From contig JAJZHW010000001.1 of NCBI GenBank assembly GCA_021810805.1, positions 186,001 through 250,000 on the forward strand: a stretch of DNA of 64,000 nt, in the 5' to 3' direction. Both the position numbers and the translations under genes were made by a program. Positions 9,891 through 20,215 of this stretch are shown here, piece after piece (position 1 is the stretch's first letter; every line of letters starts with the position of its first letter). The notes under the pieces were generated by a model. That model was given only the letters and a program-made list of their open reading frames with translations, had not been told where the DNA came from and made no database searches. Source of the stretch: Nitrospirota bacterium (GTDB lineage: Bacteria > Nitrospirota > Leptospirillia > Leptospirillales > Leptospirillaceae).

Positions 9891-11550
9891 TCATTCGACG
9901 CCACCGCTCCGGCTCAAGGGTGCGGTAAAGGGAAAAGAGCGTCGGATCCCGAGGATGGGCGCTCATTCCCGATTCCAGGATCTTCTGGGCCATCTCCTTG
10001 TCGGCCGATCGGTTCGCCACCTGGAAAAGGACTCTGTAGAAGCCTGGCCGGGGCCCGTAGATCGAGGAAAATCTTTCTCCCAGAGAGAGAAGGTCGGTGG
10101 AAGGGTCGATGTTGTGGCGGTTTTCGGCCACCCTGTGAAGGAGTGTGACCGGCTCCCGGGAGGCGGAAAGAATCCGGTCATACCATCGGAGGGCACTGCG
10201 ATAGTCTTTCCGGTCTTCGTCGATCATCGCCAGGACCCAATAGGGGACTTCGCTTAACGGATCGACGGTCACCGCCTGTTCCAGAAGGGAATAGGCCTCC
10301 TTCCGGTCCTCCGGAGGGAGGAAGGCCCGGGCCAGGCCGACTGTGGCGAGCCGATGGGCGTCATCCTCGGGAAGTCCCTCGTCACGGATCTGGTCGGCGA
10401 CCTGACGGAGGAGGCGGCCGGAGAGGGAGGTCTCGGGGAACAGAATGCGGGTAAAGGCCAGAGTTTCAAGGAAGGTAAATGTCTCCTCGAACCGGAGCAG
10501 AAGCTTGAGGAGCTCCGGAATGTAATACGGGTCCGGGCGAATGCCGAAGCCCCGGAGAAAGGCCACGGCGGCCTTTTCCGGGCGTTTTTTTCGGAGCCAG
10601 AGCTCACCGAGCTGGTAGTGCGCCGAGGCGGAGTCGATGTCGGAAAGGGCCTCGCTGGCTTTTTCCGGATCCCCGATGTCGACCTGGAGAAGTCCAAGCA
10701 GGAGCCGGGCGTCCGGACTGTCGGGGGCAAGGGCGAGTGCCCGGCGGACGAAGGGAAGGGCCGCCAGGGGCTTTCCGGCCATCTTGTGGGTCTCGGCCAT
10801 GAGAAGGCAAAGTTCGAGCGTCTCGCCCTCCTCTTCCATCAGGAGCCGATAGGTGTCGAGGGCCCGTCCAAACTCGTTCACATTCGTGGCAAGCCGGGCC
10901 ACATGCCGGAGAAGTCGGAGATTTCGGGGGGATTTTCGGAGCTGCTTCCTGAAAAACTTTAGGGCTTGGGACGATTTTTCGATCCGCTCAAGCCCCCTGC
11001 CGTACCAGTCCTGAATGTCGGGGTTGTCGGGGTTGGTGGCGATCAGGTCTTCAAGGCTCCGGGCCACGGGGGCGAAGAGTTCGATAATCTCGAGGGTGTC
11101 CACGGTCGAGGCGAGGGCCAGGATGTTTTCAGGGGCGCGGGGAGCCCGGCGGTGGGCGTCGAGAATAAGGGGGAGGGCCCGGGGCCATCGTCCCTCGAGC
11201 CCGTTGAGGATTCCGGCCTCTCGTTGGAGGTCGGGGTCCTCCGGATAGAGGCGGAGACCTTCCTCGAGGACCCAGAGAGCCTTCTGCCGCTCGTCGGTTC
11301 GGTCCTTGAGAAGGCCCAGGAGAAGGAAGGGGAGAGGACTCCGGTTTTTTTCCGAGGCGATCGCCTTCCAGTAGGACTCCTCTGCCTGGGCAAGGTGACC
11401 CTCTCCCTCCTGGGCCATTCCCCGCAGGGTTTCGACGGCGCTGTCCTGTCCTCGCTCCGGAGCCTCCCGTTCGAGTCGCTGGAGGGCTTCGGAATAAAGA
11501 CGCTGTCGGATCAGGCTGCCGATGGCGGCGGTGTCGGGGAGGGAGCTCAT
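9883..11550 (-). CDS. TPR-repeat protein
   Basis: 555 aa helical repeat protein (AEESYWKAI..., YWVLAMIDEDRKDYRSALRWYDRIL). Confidence 0.75.
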   Translation of the reverse strand: MSSLPDTAAIGSLIRQRLYSEALQRLEREAPERGQDSAVETLRGMAQEGEGHLAQAEESYWKAIASEKNRSPLPFLLLGLLKDRTDERQKALWVLEEGLRLYPEDPDLQREAGILNGLEGRWPRALPLILDAHRRAPRAPENILALASTVDTLEIIELFAPVARSLEDLIATNPDNPDIQDWYGRGLERIEKSSQALKFFRKQLRKSPRNLRLLRHVARLATNVNEFGRALDTYRLLMEEEGETLELCLLMAETHKMAGKPLAALPFVRRALALAPDSPDARLLLGLLQVDIGDPEKASEALSDIDSASAHYQLGELWLRKKRPEKAAVAFLRGFGIRPDPYYIPELLKLLLRFEETFTFLETLAFTRILFPETSLSGRLLRQVADQIRDEGLPEDDAHRLATVGLARAFLPPEDRKEAYSLLEQAVTVDPLSEVPYWVLAMIDEDRKDYRSALRWYDRILSASREPVTLLHRVAENRHNIDPSTDLLSLGERFSSIYGPRPGFYRVLFQVANRSADKEMAQKILESGMSAHPRDPTLFSLYRTLEPERWRRMIT

Positions 11551-11628
11551 GACGTCCTTCCTGAGTCGGTCTCAATGGTCGTTTTGTGGTCAGTGGCCGG
11601 TGGCCCTATGGTAGCATAACCGGCTTGC

Positions 11629-13044
11629 TTGCGGCGCAGGGGAGGAGATCTCGTGGAGCATGGACGGTCGATCGGCATTCAGGCGGGTGCGCGATGGCAA
11701 GGAATCCTCGAGCGCCTTCCCCGACCCTCCGGAGGAACAGTCTACGCCGTGGGCGGATGGAGCCGGGATCGACTCCTGTCCATGATGGAAGGATCCGGGC
11801 TCCCCTCCGACGACAAAGAGTTGGATCTCGTGGTCGACCGCGATTTTTTCCCCTGGGTAGACTCGGTGTGTCGCTCCCTGGCCCCTTGGACCGTGGGATC
11901 TCCTCACGTGGAGAGAAATTTCCTGACGGCCAAGATCGAGCTTCAGGGGGAGGGGGAGCTCCTTCGTCTCGACCTGGCGGGGTTTCGTCGGGAGAGCTAT
12001 CCCCATCCCGGCGCTCTCCCTCGCGTTTTGCCGGGGTCCTTTGACGAGGATGCCCGGCGTCGGGATTTTCCCATGAATGCCCTCTACCTCGAGTGGAGTC
12101 CGGAAAAGAGAAGGTTCGTCCGTCTCCTCGATCCCTTTGGCGGCGAACACGACCTCTCCCTCCGTCGGATTTCTCTCATTCGCCCCGAGGCCTTTCGGGA
12201 GGATCCCACCCGAATCTTTCGGTGGGCCCGGCTGGCGGGTCGTCTTCGTCTTGCCTCCTCCCCCTCCCTTCGCCACTGCCTCCGCGACGCCCTCAAGTGG
12301 CCCGATCTCTGGCGAGAGGTGGGGCCGGCGCGAGTCTTCGCCGAGATGGAGCGTCTCATTCGGGAAGCCGATCCTTTGGCGTGTGTCCGGCTTCTCTTTT
12401 CATCGGGACTCTTGGCCTCCCTGACCGAAAAAGCCCTTGTGCGCCTTTCTCCGGGGCGCACTGGACGTCTGCGGCGCTGGGAGAGTGTCAGGGAGCTCCT
12501 GGGCTCGCTCGCCAAGGAGGAAAAGGTGTGGGAGGGCGCGAGCCGGGAGATGTTTTATCTGGCCCTTCTCTCAGGGCTTGAGCGTGCGCCCTTCCACCGG
12601 GCAGTTGCCTCCTTGGGGGTAGGCGCAAAGCTTGAACGGGCGATCTCGGAGACGCTCTTTCGCCCGGCTCGCTGGCCCGGTGGCCGAGGTTATGAGGGGT
12701 GGCGCAGGAGTGCCGGAGCAGACAGGGGACAAAGGCTCGGGTGGGCAGATCGGATGGTCTCCGGACAGGTGGTTGAGGCGCTTCTGAACTGTGGCGAGGG
12801 GGAGGTCGATTTCTGGCGGGAGTATCTGTTGCAGGAGCGTGCCCGCCCCCCCCTGATCGGGGGAGAGGTCCTTTTGCGCTATCCGTCGATTCGCCCCGAA
12901 GAGCGCAAGATCCTCTTGGCCGACATTCGCTTTCGTCAGAGGACGGGGGAGTTCCAGAGCCGGGAGGATGTTCTTGGCTGGCTTAAGGAGTGCCGCTCTC
13001 TGGCGTCCCCCCCGAAAGACTCAGAGCGTCGCCGAAAGGGCTAA
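11629..13044 (+). CDS. CCA tRNA nucleotidyltransferase / poly(A) polymerase family
   Basis: VYAVGGWSRDRLL, DKELDLVV, RRDFPMNALYLEW, FREDPTRIFRWARLAGRL; possible GTG start at 11653. Confidence 0.88.
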   Translation: MRRRGGDLVEHGRSIGIQAGARWQGILERLPRPSGGTVYAVGGWSRDRLLSMMEGSGLPSDDKELDLVVDRDFFPWVDSVCRSLAPWTVGSPHVERNFLTAKIELQGEGELLRLDLAGFRRESYPHPGALPRVLPGSFDEDARRRDFPMNALYLEWSPEKRRFVRLLDPFGGEHDLSLRRISLIRPEAFREDPTRIFRWARLAGRLRLASSPSLRHCLRDALKWPDLWREVGPARVFAEMERLIREADPLACVRLLFSSGLLASLTEKALVRLSPGRTGRLRRWESVRELLGSLAKEEKVWEGASREMFYLALLSGLERAPFHRAVASLGVGAKLERAISETLFRPARWPGGRGYEGWRRSAGADRGQRLGWADRMVSGQVVEALLNCGEGEVDFWREYLLQERARPPLIGGEVLLRYPSIRPEERKILLADIRFRQRTGEFQSREDVLGWLKECRSLASPPKDSERRRKG

Positions 13045-13604
13045 TGCAGGATCTCCTTGACCATGCGGTTGAGCGAGTAGTAGTTGGCATCTCCCGGAAT
13101 CACATGGCGGATGACCCCTTCTCCGTCGATGACGGCCACCCAGGGCTCTCCGTGAACGCGCCACTCCCGGACTGTTGCCTGCTCCGAATCTTCATAGTCG
13201 TCAATGTGAATGAAGGCCATATCCTGGTGGTAGGTCCCACGAAGCCCTTGAACCACTCTGTCCTCGTGGACGCAGGGGGTGCAATGGATCGGCGCGCCAA
13301 AGAAGACGAGGATGGGGCGATGGTGGTAGATCGCATGGGAGAAGCTCTCGCGGTGGAGATGGTCGGGAACGTTCATCGTGCAGATGTCTCCGAAGCGCTC
13401 GCCCACCGCCAGGGTCGGGTTATGGCTGATCGGAGCCCGCGTTCCCTCCTTGGGAAAGGAGAGAAACCAGTCGCATCCCCCCAAAGTGCCGAGAGCGACG
13501 AAGGCCACCACAAGAAAAAGGCTGCGGAAGAGGCCCTTCGGGAGGGGGCGGTTGATCGGGAGACGGGAGGACGCTGCATTCTGTGTGCTGGGGGGTGTGG
13601 CCAT
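13041..13604 (-). CDS. Thioredoxin-like lipoprotein
   Basis: Lipobox-like LGTLGGC; PILVFFGAPIHCTPCVHEDRVV redox-like motif. Confidence 0.65.
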   Translation of the reverse strand: MATPPSTQNAASSRLPINRPLPKGLFRSLFLVVAFVALGTLGGCDWFLSFPKEGTRAPISHNPTLAVGERFGDICTMNVPDHLHRESFSHAIYHHRPILVFFGAPIHCTPCVHEDRVVQGLRGTYHQDMAFIHIDDYEDSEQATVREWRVHGEPWVAVIDGEGVIRHVIPGDANYYSLNRMVKEILH

Positions 13605-13803
13605 GTTTACTCCAGAAAAAGAAACCGTCAGGATATATCGATTGCCAGGGACGGATGCGTCCCCTCGATCTCTCCATCATAGGCCCGCCGGGATCCCCTT
13701 GTCACCCTCTGGTGAATTCAGGTAGTCTCAATCACCTGTCGACCCTTAACATGGTTTGCACACAATATCTTTTGTTTTTTCGTCTTAATACCGAGGACCA
13801 GTT

Positions 13804-16800
13804 TTGCCCGACAAGAAAAAAGGTTTTTCCCTCCCCGACCTCTCCCTGACCCATCCTTTGGCCACCCTGCTCCTGCTTGTGGGGGTGGTCGTTGTGGGGA
13901 TCCTTTCCTATCACCGGATGGGGGTCGATCTCTTTCCCCGGGTCCAATTTCCGTTGGTGAGCGTGACGGTTACCGATCCTGGAGACTCCCCTCGGGGAAT
14001 CACCCGCGACATCGCCTTGCCTCTGGAGGGGGAAGTCGCCTCGCTCCCGGGCATTTTGCACGTGCACTCGACCATTGTCTCGGGGGCGGTGGTGGTGACG
14101 GCTGTCTTCAGGGACAGTGAACTGGAGAGCGACACCTTGTCCCGAGTGACCAAGGCGGTCGATCGCGTTCGCGGGCGATTCCCCTCCTCCGTGCGCTCCG
14201 TCAGGATCAAACGCGAGAACCCCACCCGGCAACCCCTCCTGTGGATCCTCTTTCCCGTCCCGTCACAAGGGGCCGCTCCCAACGACACCTCTCTTAAGAA
14301 AAGGGCGGAGGAAGAGGACTTCGTGGAAAACTCGATCCTCCCCGCGATCTCTCGCATGAAGGGTCTCCGGAGAGTCGATCTTCTCCTGCCTCCCCAGAGA
14401 GAGATGCAGCTGAGGGTGACGACACAGTCCCTCGCCTCCGTGGGAGGCTCTCTGGATTCCCTGGCCTCCTGGCTTAAGGACCGTTCTCGCGAGTACCCGG
14501 CGGGGGCGGTGGCATCCGGGGGAAACCAGGAATCCTTCAGCGTCCGGGGGGAGCCCCTGACCCAAGAGGGGCTCCCACGGCTCCTGATTCCGCTTCCCTC
14601 GGGGAAAACGGTTCCCCTGTCAACGCTTGGAACCCTGTCCACGGCTCCCCGGGAGCAGGGAGGAGTCTTCCGCTTTGACGGGCGTCAGGCGATCGCACTG
14701 AAGGTCTTTGCCCGCTCCGGTGCCAACCTCGTGACCCTCTCCTCCCAGATTCGCTCCAGGCTTTCGTCCCTTGTCTCCCTTCAGGGACGAACCCCTTCTT
14801 CTGCAGGACTTTCGGAAAGTCCCCGCTTCGTGATCTTGATGGACCGTTCTGTGGAAATAGGACAAAACAACAGGGAGCTCCTTGAAACCCTCACCCTGGG
14901 GGGATGTCTTGCGGTCATTTCCATTCTCTTTTTTCTTGGGAACATTCGGGAGACCGTCGTGGCGGCGGTGGCCATTCCTTCGTCCATTCTGGCGGTCTTT
15001 CCCGCCCTCCACCTCTTTGGCTTTACCCTGAACACACTGACGATGCTGGCTCTGTCATTGGTTGTGGGCATCCTCATCGACGATGCCATTGTGGTCGTGG
15101 AGAGCATCAATCGCCATCGGGCGCTGGGGGAGAGCCTGACCGAGGCGGCGAGGACGGGGGTGGGAGAGATCGCGCGGGCCGTTGTGGCTACGACATTTTC
15201 CATCGTGGCCGTTTTTGCCCCCATGGCCATGATGCACGGGGTTCTCGGAGAGTTCTTCCGGGAGTTCGGCTGGACTGTCTCGCTTGCGGTGCTGGCCTCC
15301 CTGCTGGTGTCGTTGACTGTGACCCCGGTTCTGGCCGGACGGGGAGAGGGAGCCTCCCTCGCCCCCTCCTCTCGACTTTTTCCCGGTCTTGCCCGGACGG
15401 GGAGGCGTCTTGGGGATGTGTATGAGCGTCTTCTTGTGGGGGCAATGGGAAGGCCTGTGGCACTGATCCTTTTTTCGCTCGTTCTTCTGGCCGGATCTCT
15501 TTTTCTGGCAGAGCGCCTCCCCTCCAATCTGATTCCGGAAGAGGATCGAGGGGTCTTCCTTGTCCATCTTCGAGTGAAGGGGGCCCCCAGCCTTGAAAAA
15601 ACTGACCGACTTCTCGGATCGCTGGCAGACACACTGAGACAGCTTCCTCCCGTGCGTTTGGTTCTGGCCCAGGCGGGGGGACCGAAGGAAACCCTGCCAT
15701 CGGAGGGATTTCTCTATGTGACGTTGAGGGAGGCTCCCCAACGGACAATCCCGGACACCCAGGTCATGGACCAGGTTCGGAAGATTCTTGCCGGAATGGG
15801 CGAGCTCTCCGGCTCGGTGAGCCGGCCGGGACCGCTGGGCGGCACCGGAGAGACACCGGCCTTCCAATGCTTTCTTTTGGGACCCGACTCCCAACGGCTC
15901 GACAAATTGGGTCTCGATCTGGCGAACTTCCTCTCCACCCAAAAGGGTATCAGGGATGCCCGGAGCTCTTCCGGGGGAGAGGTGGGACAGGTCGTTCTCC
16001 ACCCCACCCCCGCCGCCATGTCTCGCTTTGGTCTTTCGCCGGGCCGTCTGGCAGGATGGCTGGCGAGTCTGAGCGAAGGAGAAGCGGCTGGAGATGTTCA
16101 ATCTCCCGGCGGGCCACTTCCCTTAAGGCTGATCCTTGACCCTTCCGAGATTGACTCCGTCAAAAAACTAGGAGCCCTTCCCTTCCCCGTCGCCCCGGGG
16201 AGGGTTCTTCCTCTTGCTTCCCTGACCACCATCGGACAGGAGCTCTCCGGAGAACGGCTAAATCGTGATGACCAGAGCCCATCCGTGACCGTGTCGGCCG
16301 AGCTCATGCCCCCCCTGTCCCTCGGGGAGACAATGGACAAGGTGACCCAATGGGCCAAGCGGAGCTTGCCTCCCTCCTACCATCTCCGATATGCCGGGAA
16401 CGCGGATGTCCTTCGTGATGCCAAGGGCCAGATCCTGCTTGCGATCGTCGTCTCTGTGAGTGGGGTCTTTCTGATCCTGTCATTCCTTTTCAGGAGTTCG
16501 CTCCTCCCGCTCGTAATCATGGTCTCCATTCCCTTCGGGGTGGTGGGGGCCGTCTTGGCACTCTGGATTTCTGGAATTTCGGTCAATATGATGGGGGCCA
16601 TTGGGCTGATTATTCTGTTTGGATTGGTGACAAAGAATGCTATTCTTTTAGTGGATTGTGCCAACCGTCAGCGGCGGCTCGGAAAGAGTCCCCAGGAGTC
16701 CGCAATCATCTCGGCCCGAACCCGTCTTCGTCCCATCTCCATGACGACCTTTGCCATGGTTTTTGGAATGTTGCCCATGGCTGTGGGGCTGGGCTCGGGA

Positions 16801-16974
16801 GGCCGGATCAGGGAGTCGATGGCCCTCGTTGTGATCGGAGGCCTGTTGTCGTCAATGGCCTTCACGCTGTTTCTGGTTCCCGTCGTCTACGCCAGAGTGG
16901 AGAGCCTCTCTGGACGATGGAGGAAAGGGAATATATTGAGAATGCACCGAGAGGAGGAGAATCATGGAGATTGA
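13804..16974 (+). CDS. RND family efflux transporter permease (AcrB/CzcA-like)
   Basis: Two-fold TM architecture, VVGILIDDAIVVVESI, GLVTKNAILLVD, FGVVGAVLALWISG. Confidence 0.92.
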   Translation: MPDKKKGFSLPDLSLTHPLATLLLLVGVVVVGILSYHRMGVDLFPRVQFPLVSVTVTDPGDSPRGITRDIALPLEGEVASLPGILHVHSTIVSGAVVVTAVFRDSELESDTLSRVTKAVDRVRGRFPSSVRSVRIKRENPTRQPLLWILFPVPSQGAAPNDTSLKKRAEEEDFVENSILPAISRMKGLRRVDLLLPPQREMQLRVTTQSLASVGGSLDSLASWLKDRSREYPAGAVASGGNQESFSVRGEPLTQEGLPRLLIPLPSGKTVPLSTLGTLSTAPREQGGVFRFDGRQAIALKVFARSGANLVTLSSQIRSRLSSLVSLQGRTPSSAGLSESPRFVILMDRSVEIGQNNRELLETLTLGGCLAVISILFFLGNIRETVVAAVAIPSSILAVFPALHLFGFTLNTLTMLALSLVVGILIDDAIVVVESINRHRALGESLTEAARTGVGEIARAVVATTFSIVAVFAPMAMMHGVLGEFFREFGWTVSLAVLASLLVSLTVTPVLAGRGEGASLAPSSRLFPGLARTGRRLGDVYERLLVGAMGRPVALILFSLVLLAGSLFLAERLPSNLIPEEDRGVFLVHLRVKGAPSLEKTDRLLGSLADTLRQLPPVRLVLAQAGGPKETLPSEGFLYVTLREAPQRTIPDTQVMDQVRKILAGMGELSGSVSRPGPLGGTGETPAFQCFLLGPDSQRLDKLGLDLANFLSTQKGIRDARSSSGGEVGQVVLHPTPAAMSRFGLSPGRLAGWLASLSEGEAAGDVQSPGGPLPLRLILDPSEIDSVKKLGALPFPVAPGRVLPLASLTTIGQELSGERLNRDDQSPSVTVSAELMPPLSLGETMDKVTQWAKRSLPPSYHLRYAGNADVLRDAKGQILLAIVVSVSGVFLILSFLFRSSLLPLVIMVSIPFGVVGAVLALWISGISVNMMGAIGLIILFGLVTKNAILLVDCANRQRRLGKSPQESAIISARTRLRPISMTTFAMVFGMLPMAVGLGSGGRIRESMALVVIGGLLSSMAFTLFLVPVVYARVESLSGRWRKGNILRMHREEENHGD

Positions 16975-17599
16975 TCTGCGGGTTCGCCGGCCGACCGTCG
17001 TCGGTGCGATGTCCCGAGCCATTTTGTTGGCGGGAGTTCTTGGGGGGTGTACCTTCAACCATCCGCATCCGACACTCCATTCGGCAGGACTGACCCCGGA
17101 TGCGAGCCCCAACGGAATCATCGTAAGGGCCATCAACCCCTTTTACAACAAGAAGTCCCTCCCCTATGAGCTCCCCTATACCATTCGCCTGGATGCCGAC
17201 CACCCTTATGTCATCCACTGTGAGCACAACCGCGTGGTCAAGCTTCCTTCCCGCTATCGAAACGTGATCGTCCGATTCATCGGGCGGGAGAATGGGTACG
17301 TTCAATCGGTCGAGGTCAAGGGGACAGACTGGAATAACAGAATCGATCGCCGCTTCTACTTTCACCCGGATCTGGACCGGTTTCTGCGCACGCTCTCTCC
17401 GGTGGCGGTAGACAGCCAAAAAGGAATCGGGATTGGGAACTATGTCAACGGGTGCACCGATCCGCTTTTGATCCTTTCCGTGGCTCCCGGAAATCCGAAG
17501 ATTGTCAATGAATTCACATTCCTCGGAGACTTCATCCAGAAGCTGCTCGACCCCCAGAGCCCGCTCAAGGTGTTCTCGTTTCTTCTCGTGGATCAGTGA
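16964..17599 (+). CDS. Hypothetical lipoprotein overlapping the RND gene
   Basis: Signal peptide with LAGVLGGC lipobox; start overlaps end of RND permease. Confidence 0.65.
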   Translation: MEIDLRVRRPTVVGAMSRAILLAGVLGGCTFNHPHPTLHSAGLTPDASPNGIIVRAINPFYNKKSLPYELPYTIRLDADHPYVIHCEHNRVVKLPSRYRNVIVRFIGRENGYVQSVEVKGTDWNNRIDRRFYFHPDLDRFLRTLSPVAVDSQKGIGIGNYVNGCTDPLLILSVAPGNPKIVNEFTFLGDFIQKLLDPQSPLKVFSFLLVDQ

Positions 17600-17638
17600 G
17601 GCACGAAATGATGGTCGGGGGACCTCAGGAGGGGATTC

Positions 17639-18136
17639 GTGTATACGCCTGACGAAATGCGTCGGACAATTGCTCACCATGGGGTCAGGCTGACGCCGCA
17701 GCGCTCCGCCATTGTGGAGGAGCTCGTTCATTTTTCCGGGATCTTCTCCGTGGCGGATCTTCAAAAACGGATGGGGTCACGTTACCCTGATCTGGGGCGG
17801 GCGACTCTCTTCCGGACGATCGATCTCTTTGTCCGGCTTGGGGTTCTCGAGCGAATGCATCGGGAGGAAGGTGAAGACGGATATATCGTGGGCATGGCGG
17901 GACATCATCACCATTTGGTTTGTCGCGTGTGCGGAGAGGTTCGCCACATCGACTTCTGTCCGCTTGAGCCAGCCATCGATGAACGTGTGCGACGAGAGGG
18001 TTATGCCGAAACGGTGCATCGATTTGATATTGAGGGGATCTGCTCCCGGTGTCAGGAGACTCGGGCAACAAAAAAGAAAAAGGGAGGTCAGGGACCGAGT
18101 GGCTTGAAGGTGGGAAGCTCGCTCGAGGCAATATAA
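17639..18136 (+). CDS. Fur family transcriptional regulator
   Basis: GVRLTPQRSAIVEEL, GRATLFRTIDLFVRLGVLER, HHHHLVCRVCGEVRHID; GTG start. Confidence 0.92.
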   Translation: MYTPDEMRRTIAHHGVRLTPQRSAIVEELVHFSGIFSVADLQKRMGSRYPDLGRATLFRTIDLFVRLGVLERMHREEGEDGYIVGMAGHHHHLVCRVCGEVRHIDFCPLEPAIDERVRREGYAETVHRFDIEGICSRCQETRATKKKKGGQGPSGLKVGSSLEAI

Positions 18137-18210
18137 AGACCCGCCCCCAGAAGAACGAGAAGGGCGAGAATAAGAAGAACAGGCTTTAAATAGGAAGGAT
18201 GCTGTGTGGC
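18088..18210 (-). CDS. Putative small single-TM protein
   Basis: VATQHPSYLKPVLLILALLVLLGAGLYIASSELPTFKPLGP from an in-frame GTG; overlaps 3' end of the Fur-family gene. Confidence 0.35.
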   Translation of the reverse strand, partial: ATQHPSYLKPVLLILALLVLLGAGLYIASSELPTFKPLGP

Positions 18211-18613
18211 CACGCAAACAATTCTAGGCAGGTTCCGGGAAGGAGTCAAGGGAGCGGGCGTTGCCCTTGTTCTCGCAGGCGCCATGTTCACCGCCTCCGG
18301 ATGTTCTTCCGGCAATGAACTAGGTGCCGCTATATCCGTCGATGATCAGCCGACCCCCATCCGCTTTGAAGGGCAGTCCACGCCCGTTCTTCTGCCCCGG
18401 ACGAATCTTTATATATTTCTGACTTCGAGCCGTCCCCTTTATATGCGGGATGGGGTCTACTTCCAGTACTATCAGGACCACTGGTATCGATCGGAGGATC
18501 TCAAGGGGCCATGGGAAGCCATCGATGGCGACCAGATTCCCGATCTCCTGCAGAACCTGCCTCCCGACTATTACTATGACAACTTCCCCTATAAGCTTCG
18601 CAAGGACCACTGA
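18206..18613 (+). CDS. Hypothetical lipoprotein
   Basis: AGAMFTASGC lipobox; GVYFQYYQDHWYRSEDLKGPWEAI. Confidence 0.65.
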   Translation: MATQTILGRFREGVKGAGVALVLAGAMFTASGCSSGNELGAAISVDDQPTPIRFEGQSTPVLLPRTNLYIFLTSSRPLYMRDGVYFQYYQDHWYRSEDLKGPWEAIDGDQIPDLLQNLPPDYYYDNFPYKLRKDH

Positions 18614-18617
18614 GTCC

Positions 18618-19427
18618 TTAAGGCGTCGTCTGACCGGTTGAAAGAATTCGACGACCGGCTCCCCCCGCGACCCTGACCGTCACACGATGGCCAAGCCTCA
18701 TTCCGGTCCTCTCTGCGGCATTGCCCTCCCGACAGAAGACCTCGAGCCATCCCGAGCTGTTGATAAGACAGCCCAGGGATCCCCGAGAGACATCCTGATA
18801 TCTTCGGACGAAGGGGATGGGGCGTCCCTCGTGGACGAATGCCACACTCTCGGGGGGGCGGAGGGTGAAGTAGTCAAGGAGAACATTGCCGAAATGGTCG
18901 ATATTCCAGACGAGGAGCTGGTTCTCCGGAGAGATGTCGGCATGGGGTGTCAGTGAGCCGGTCGGAATGAGGGGACCCAAATCCTTGGGGGTGTATCGCC
19001 CCGATGTCAGGGCGACAACGGCGGGGGCGAACAGGTCCCGCCCTTGAAAGGTCGGGGTGGCTTTGCCTCCAAAGATCTCCGGGGTGTCGAGATGGTAAAA
19101 GCGGAGATCCTCGATCCATGCACAGAGAAGGGCTGCCAACCCATTGTCGGGAAGGACGAATAAAGCATCCTTTCCCTCGCCCGCCAGGGCCTTTCGGGAG
19201 CTTCCGACGCCGGGGTCCACGATGCAAAGATGGAGTGTTCCCGGGGGGGAAACGGCCATAATGTCGATGAGGGGAGGGAGCGCCAACGCCGGGGAAAAGG
19301 GGGGAATCTCATGGGTGACGTCGATCACCTCGGTCTGGGGGTCTCCGGCCAGAATTCTCACTTTGACACTGGCAACGTAAGAGTCCCGTGTTCCGAAGTC
19401 GGAGGTAAAGGTCACAAGGCGTCTCAT
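18618..19427 (-). CDS. DUF62 / SAM hydrolase (S-adenosyl-L-methionine hydroxide adenosyltransferase) family protein
   Basis: VTFTSDFGTRDSYVASVK, IVDPGVGSSRKAL, LPDNGLAALL, TFQGRDLFAPAVV. Confidence 0.88.
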   Translation of the reverse strand: MRRLVTFTSDFGTRDSYVASVKVRILAGDPQTEVIDVTHEIPPFSPALALPPLIDIMAVSPPGTLHLCIVDPGVGSSRKALAGEGKDALFVLPDNGLAALLCAWIEDLRFYHLDTPEIFGGKATPTFQGRDLFAPAVVALTSGRYTPKDLGPLIPTGSLTPHADISPENQLLVWNIDHFGNVLLDYFTLRPPESVAFVHEGRPIPFVRRYQDVSRGSLGCLINSSGWLEVFCREGNAAERTGMRLGHRVTVRVAGGAGRRILSTGQTTP

Positions 19428-20215
19428 GGCGATCCTCGAAAGAATGTTTCCCAGGTGGGCGCGGTGATGGCGACCGCCAGGGCCAGAACCGCGCTTCCCC
19501 AAAAGAAACGCAGATCCGGTGTGATCCAGAAGGAAAGAAATCCTCCCAGCAAGGCGGCATTGGCGGCCTCCGACCGAAGGGCCCTTCCCCCGCCCCTCCG
19601 GAGGATCGTGATCGCCGCCTTCAGAGATGATATCGGGAAGGTTCCTCGGGGGAACAGGGCAGGAATGTGTTTCCGATAGCCATTATACTCGGGGTGAAGG
19701 ACTGCCAGATGACGTTCTTCGAGCCAGGCAAAGAGAATGAGAAGGGGAATGTCGATCCCGATAAGAAGGCCGGCCCCTTGAGGCGATGAGACAAGGGCCA
19801 GGGAGAGAATCATGAGGCCCGATCCGAGATAGATGGGGTGGCGAACGATCCCAAACAGCCCTTCCTCATGAAAATCTCCGTCGTCGAAGGAGGCGCGCCA
19901 GACGGCCCTGGCCCCCAAAGTCGCCGTGGCGGAGAGCCGCATGAAAAAACCGGCGCCATAGAGGACCAGAGCGGGGAGCATGAGGAGCCGTCTCCCGAGG
20001 GGAGACAGGGGGAGCTGTCCATGGAAGATCCCATAAGCCAGTGCCCAGAGAGGGAGGGGATGTCTCCCGTTTTCGACCATGGCCAGCAGGAACGGAAGTC
20101 CCAGGAGAATGATGCGGAGCCGATAGGCCTTTTGGGCAAGCGGCTCCCACAGTCCTGGGCGAGGAGGTGCGGAAGGCGATATGGGGGGTGTTTTTTTTGA
20201 AGATGGGCTCGTCAT
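19424..20215 (-). CDS. Isoprenylcysteine carboxyl methyltransferase-like membrane protein
   Basis: LFGIVRHPIYLGSGLMILSLAL...LEERHLAVLHPEYNGYRKHIPALFP. Confidence 0.75.
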   Translation of the reverse strand: MTSPSSKKTPPISPSAPPRPGLWEPLAQKAYRLRIILLGLPFLLAMVENGRHPLPLWALAYGIFHGQLPLSPLGRRLLMLPALVLYGAGFFMRLSATATLGARAVWRASFDDGDFHEEGLFGIVRHPIYLGSGLMILSLALVSSPQGAGLLIGIDIPLLILFAWLEERHLAVLHPEYNGYRKHIPALFPRGTFPISSLKAAITILRRGGGRALRSEAANAALLGGFLSFWITPDLRFFWGSAVLALAVAITAPTWETFFRGSP

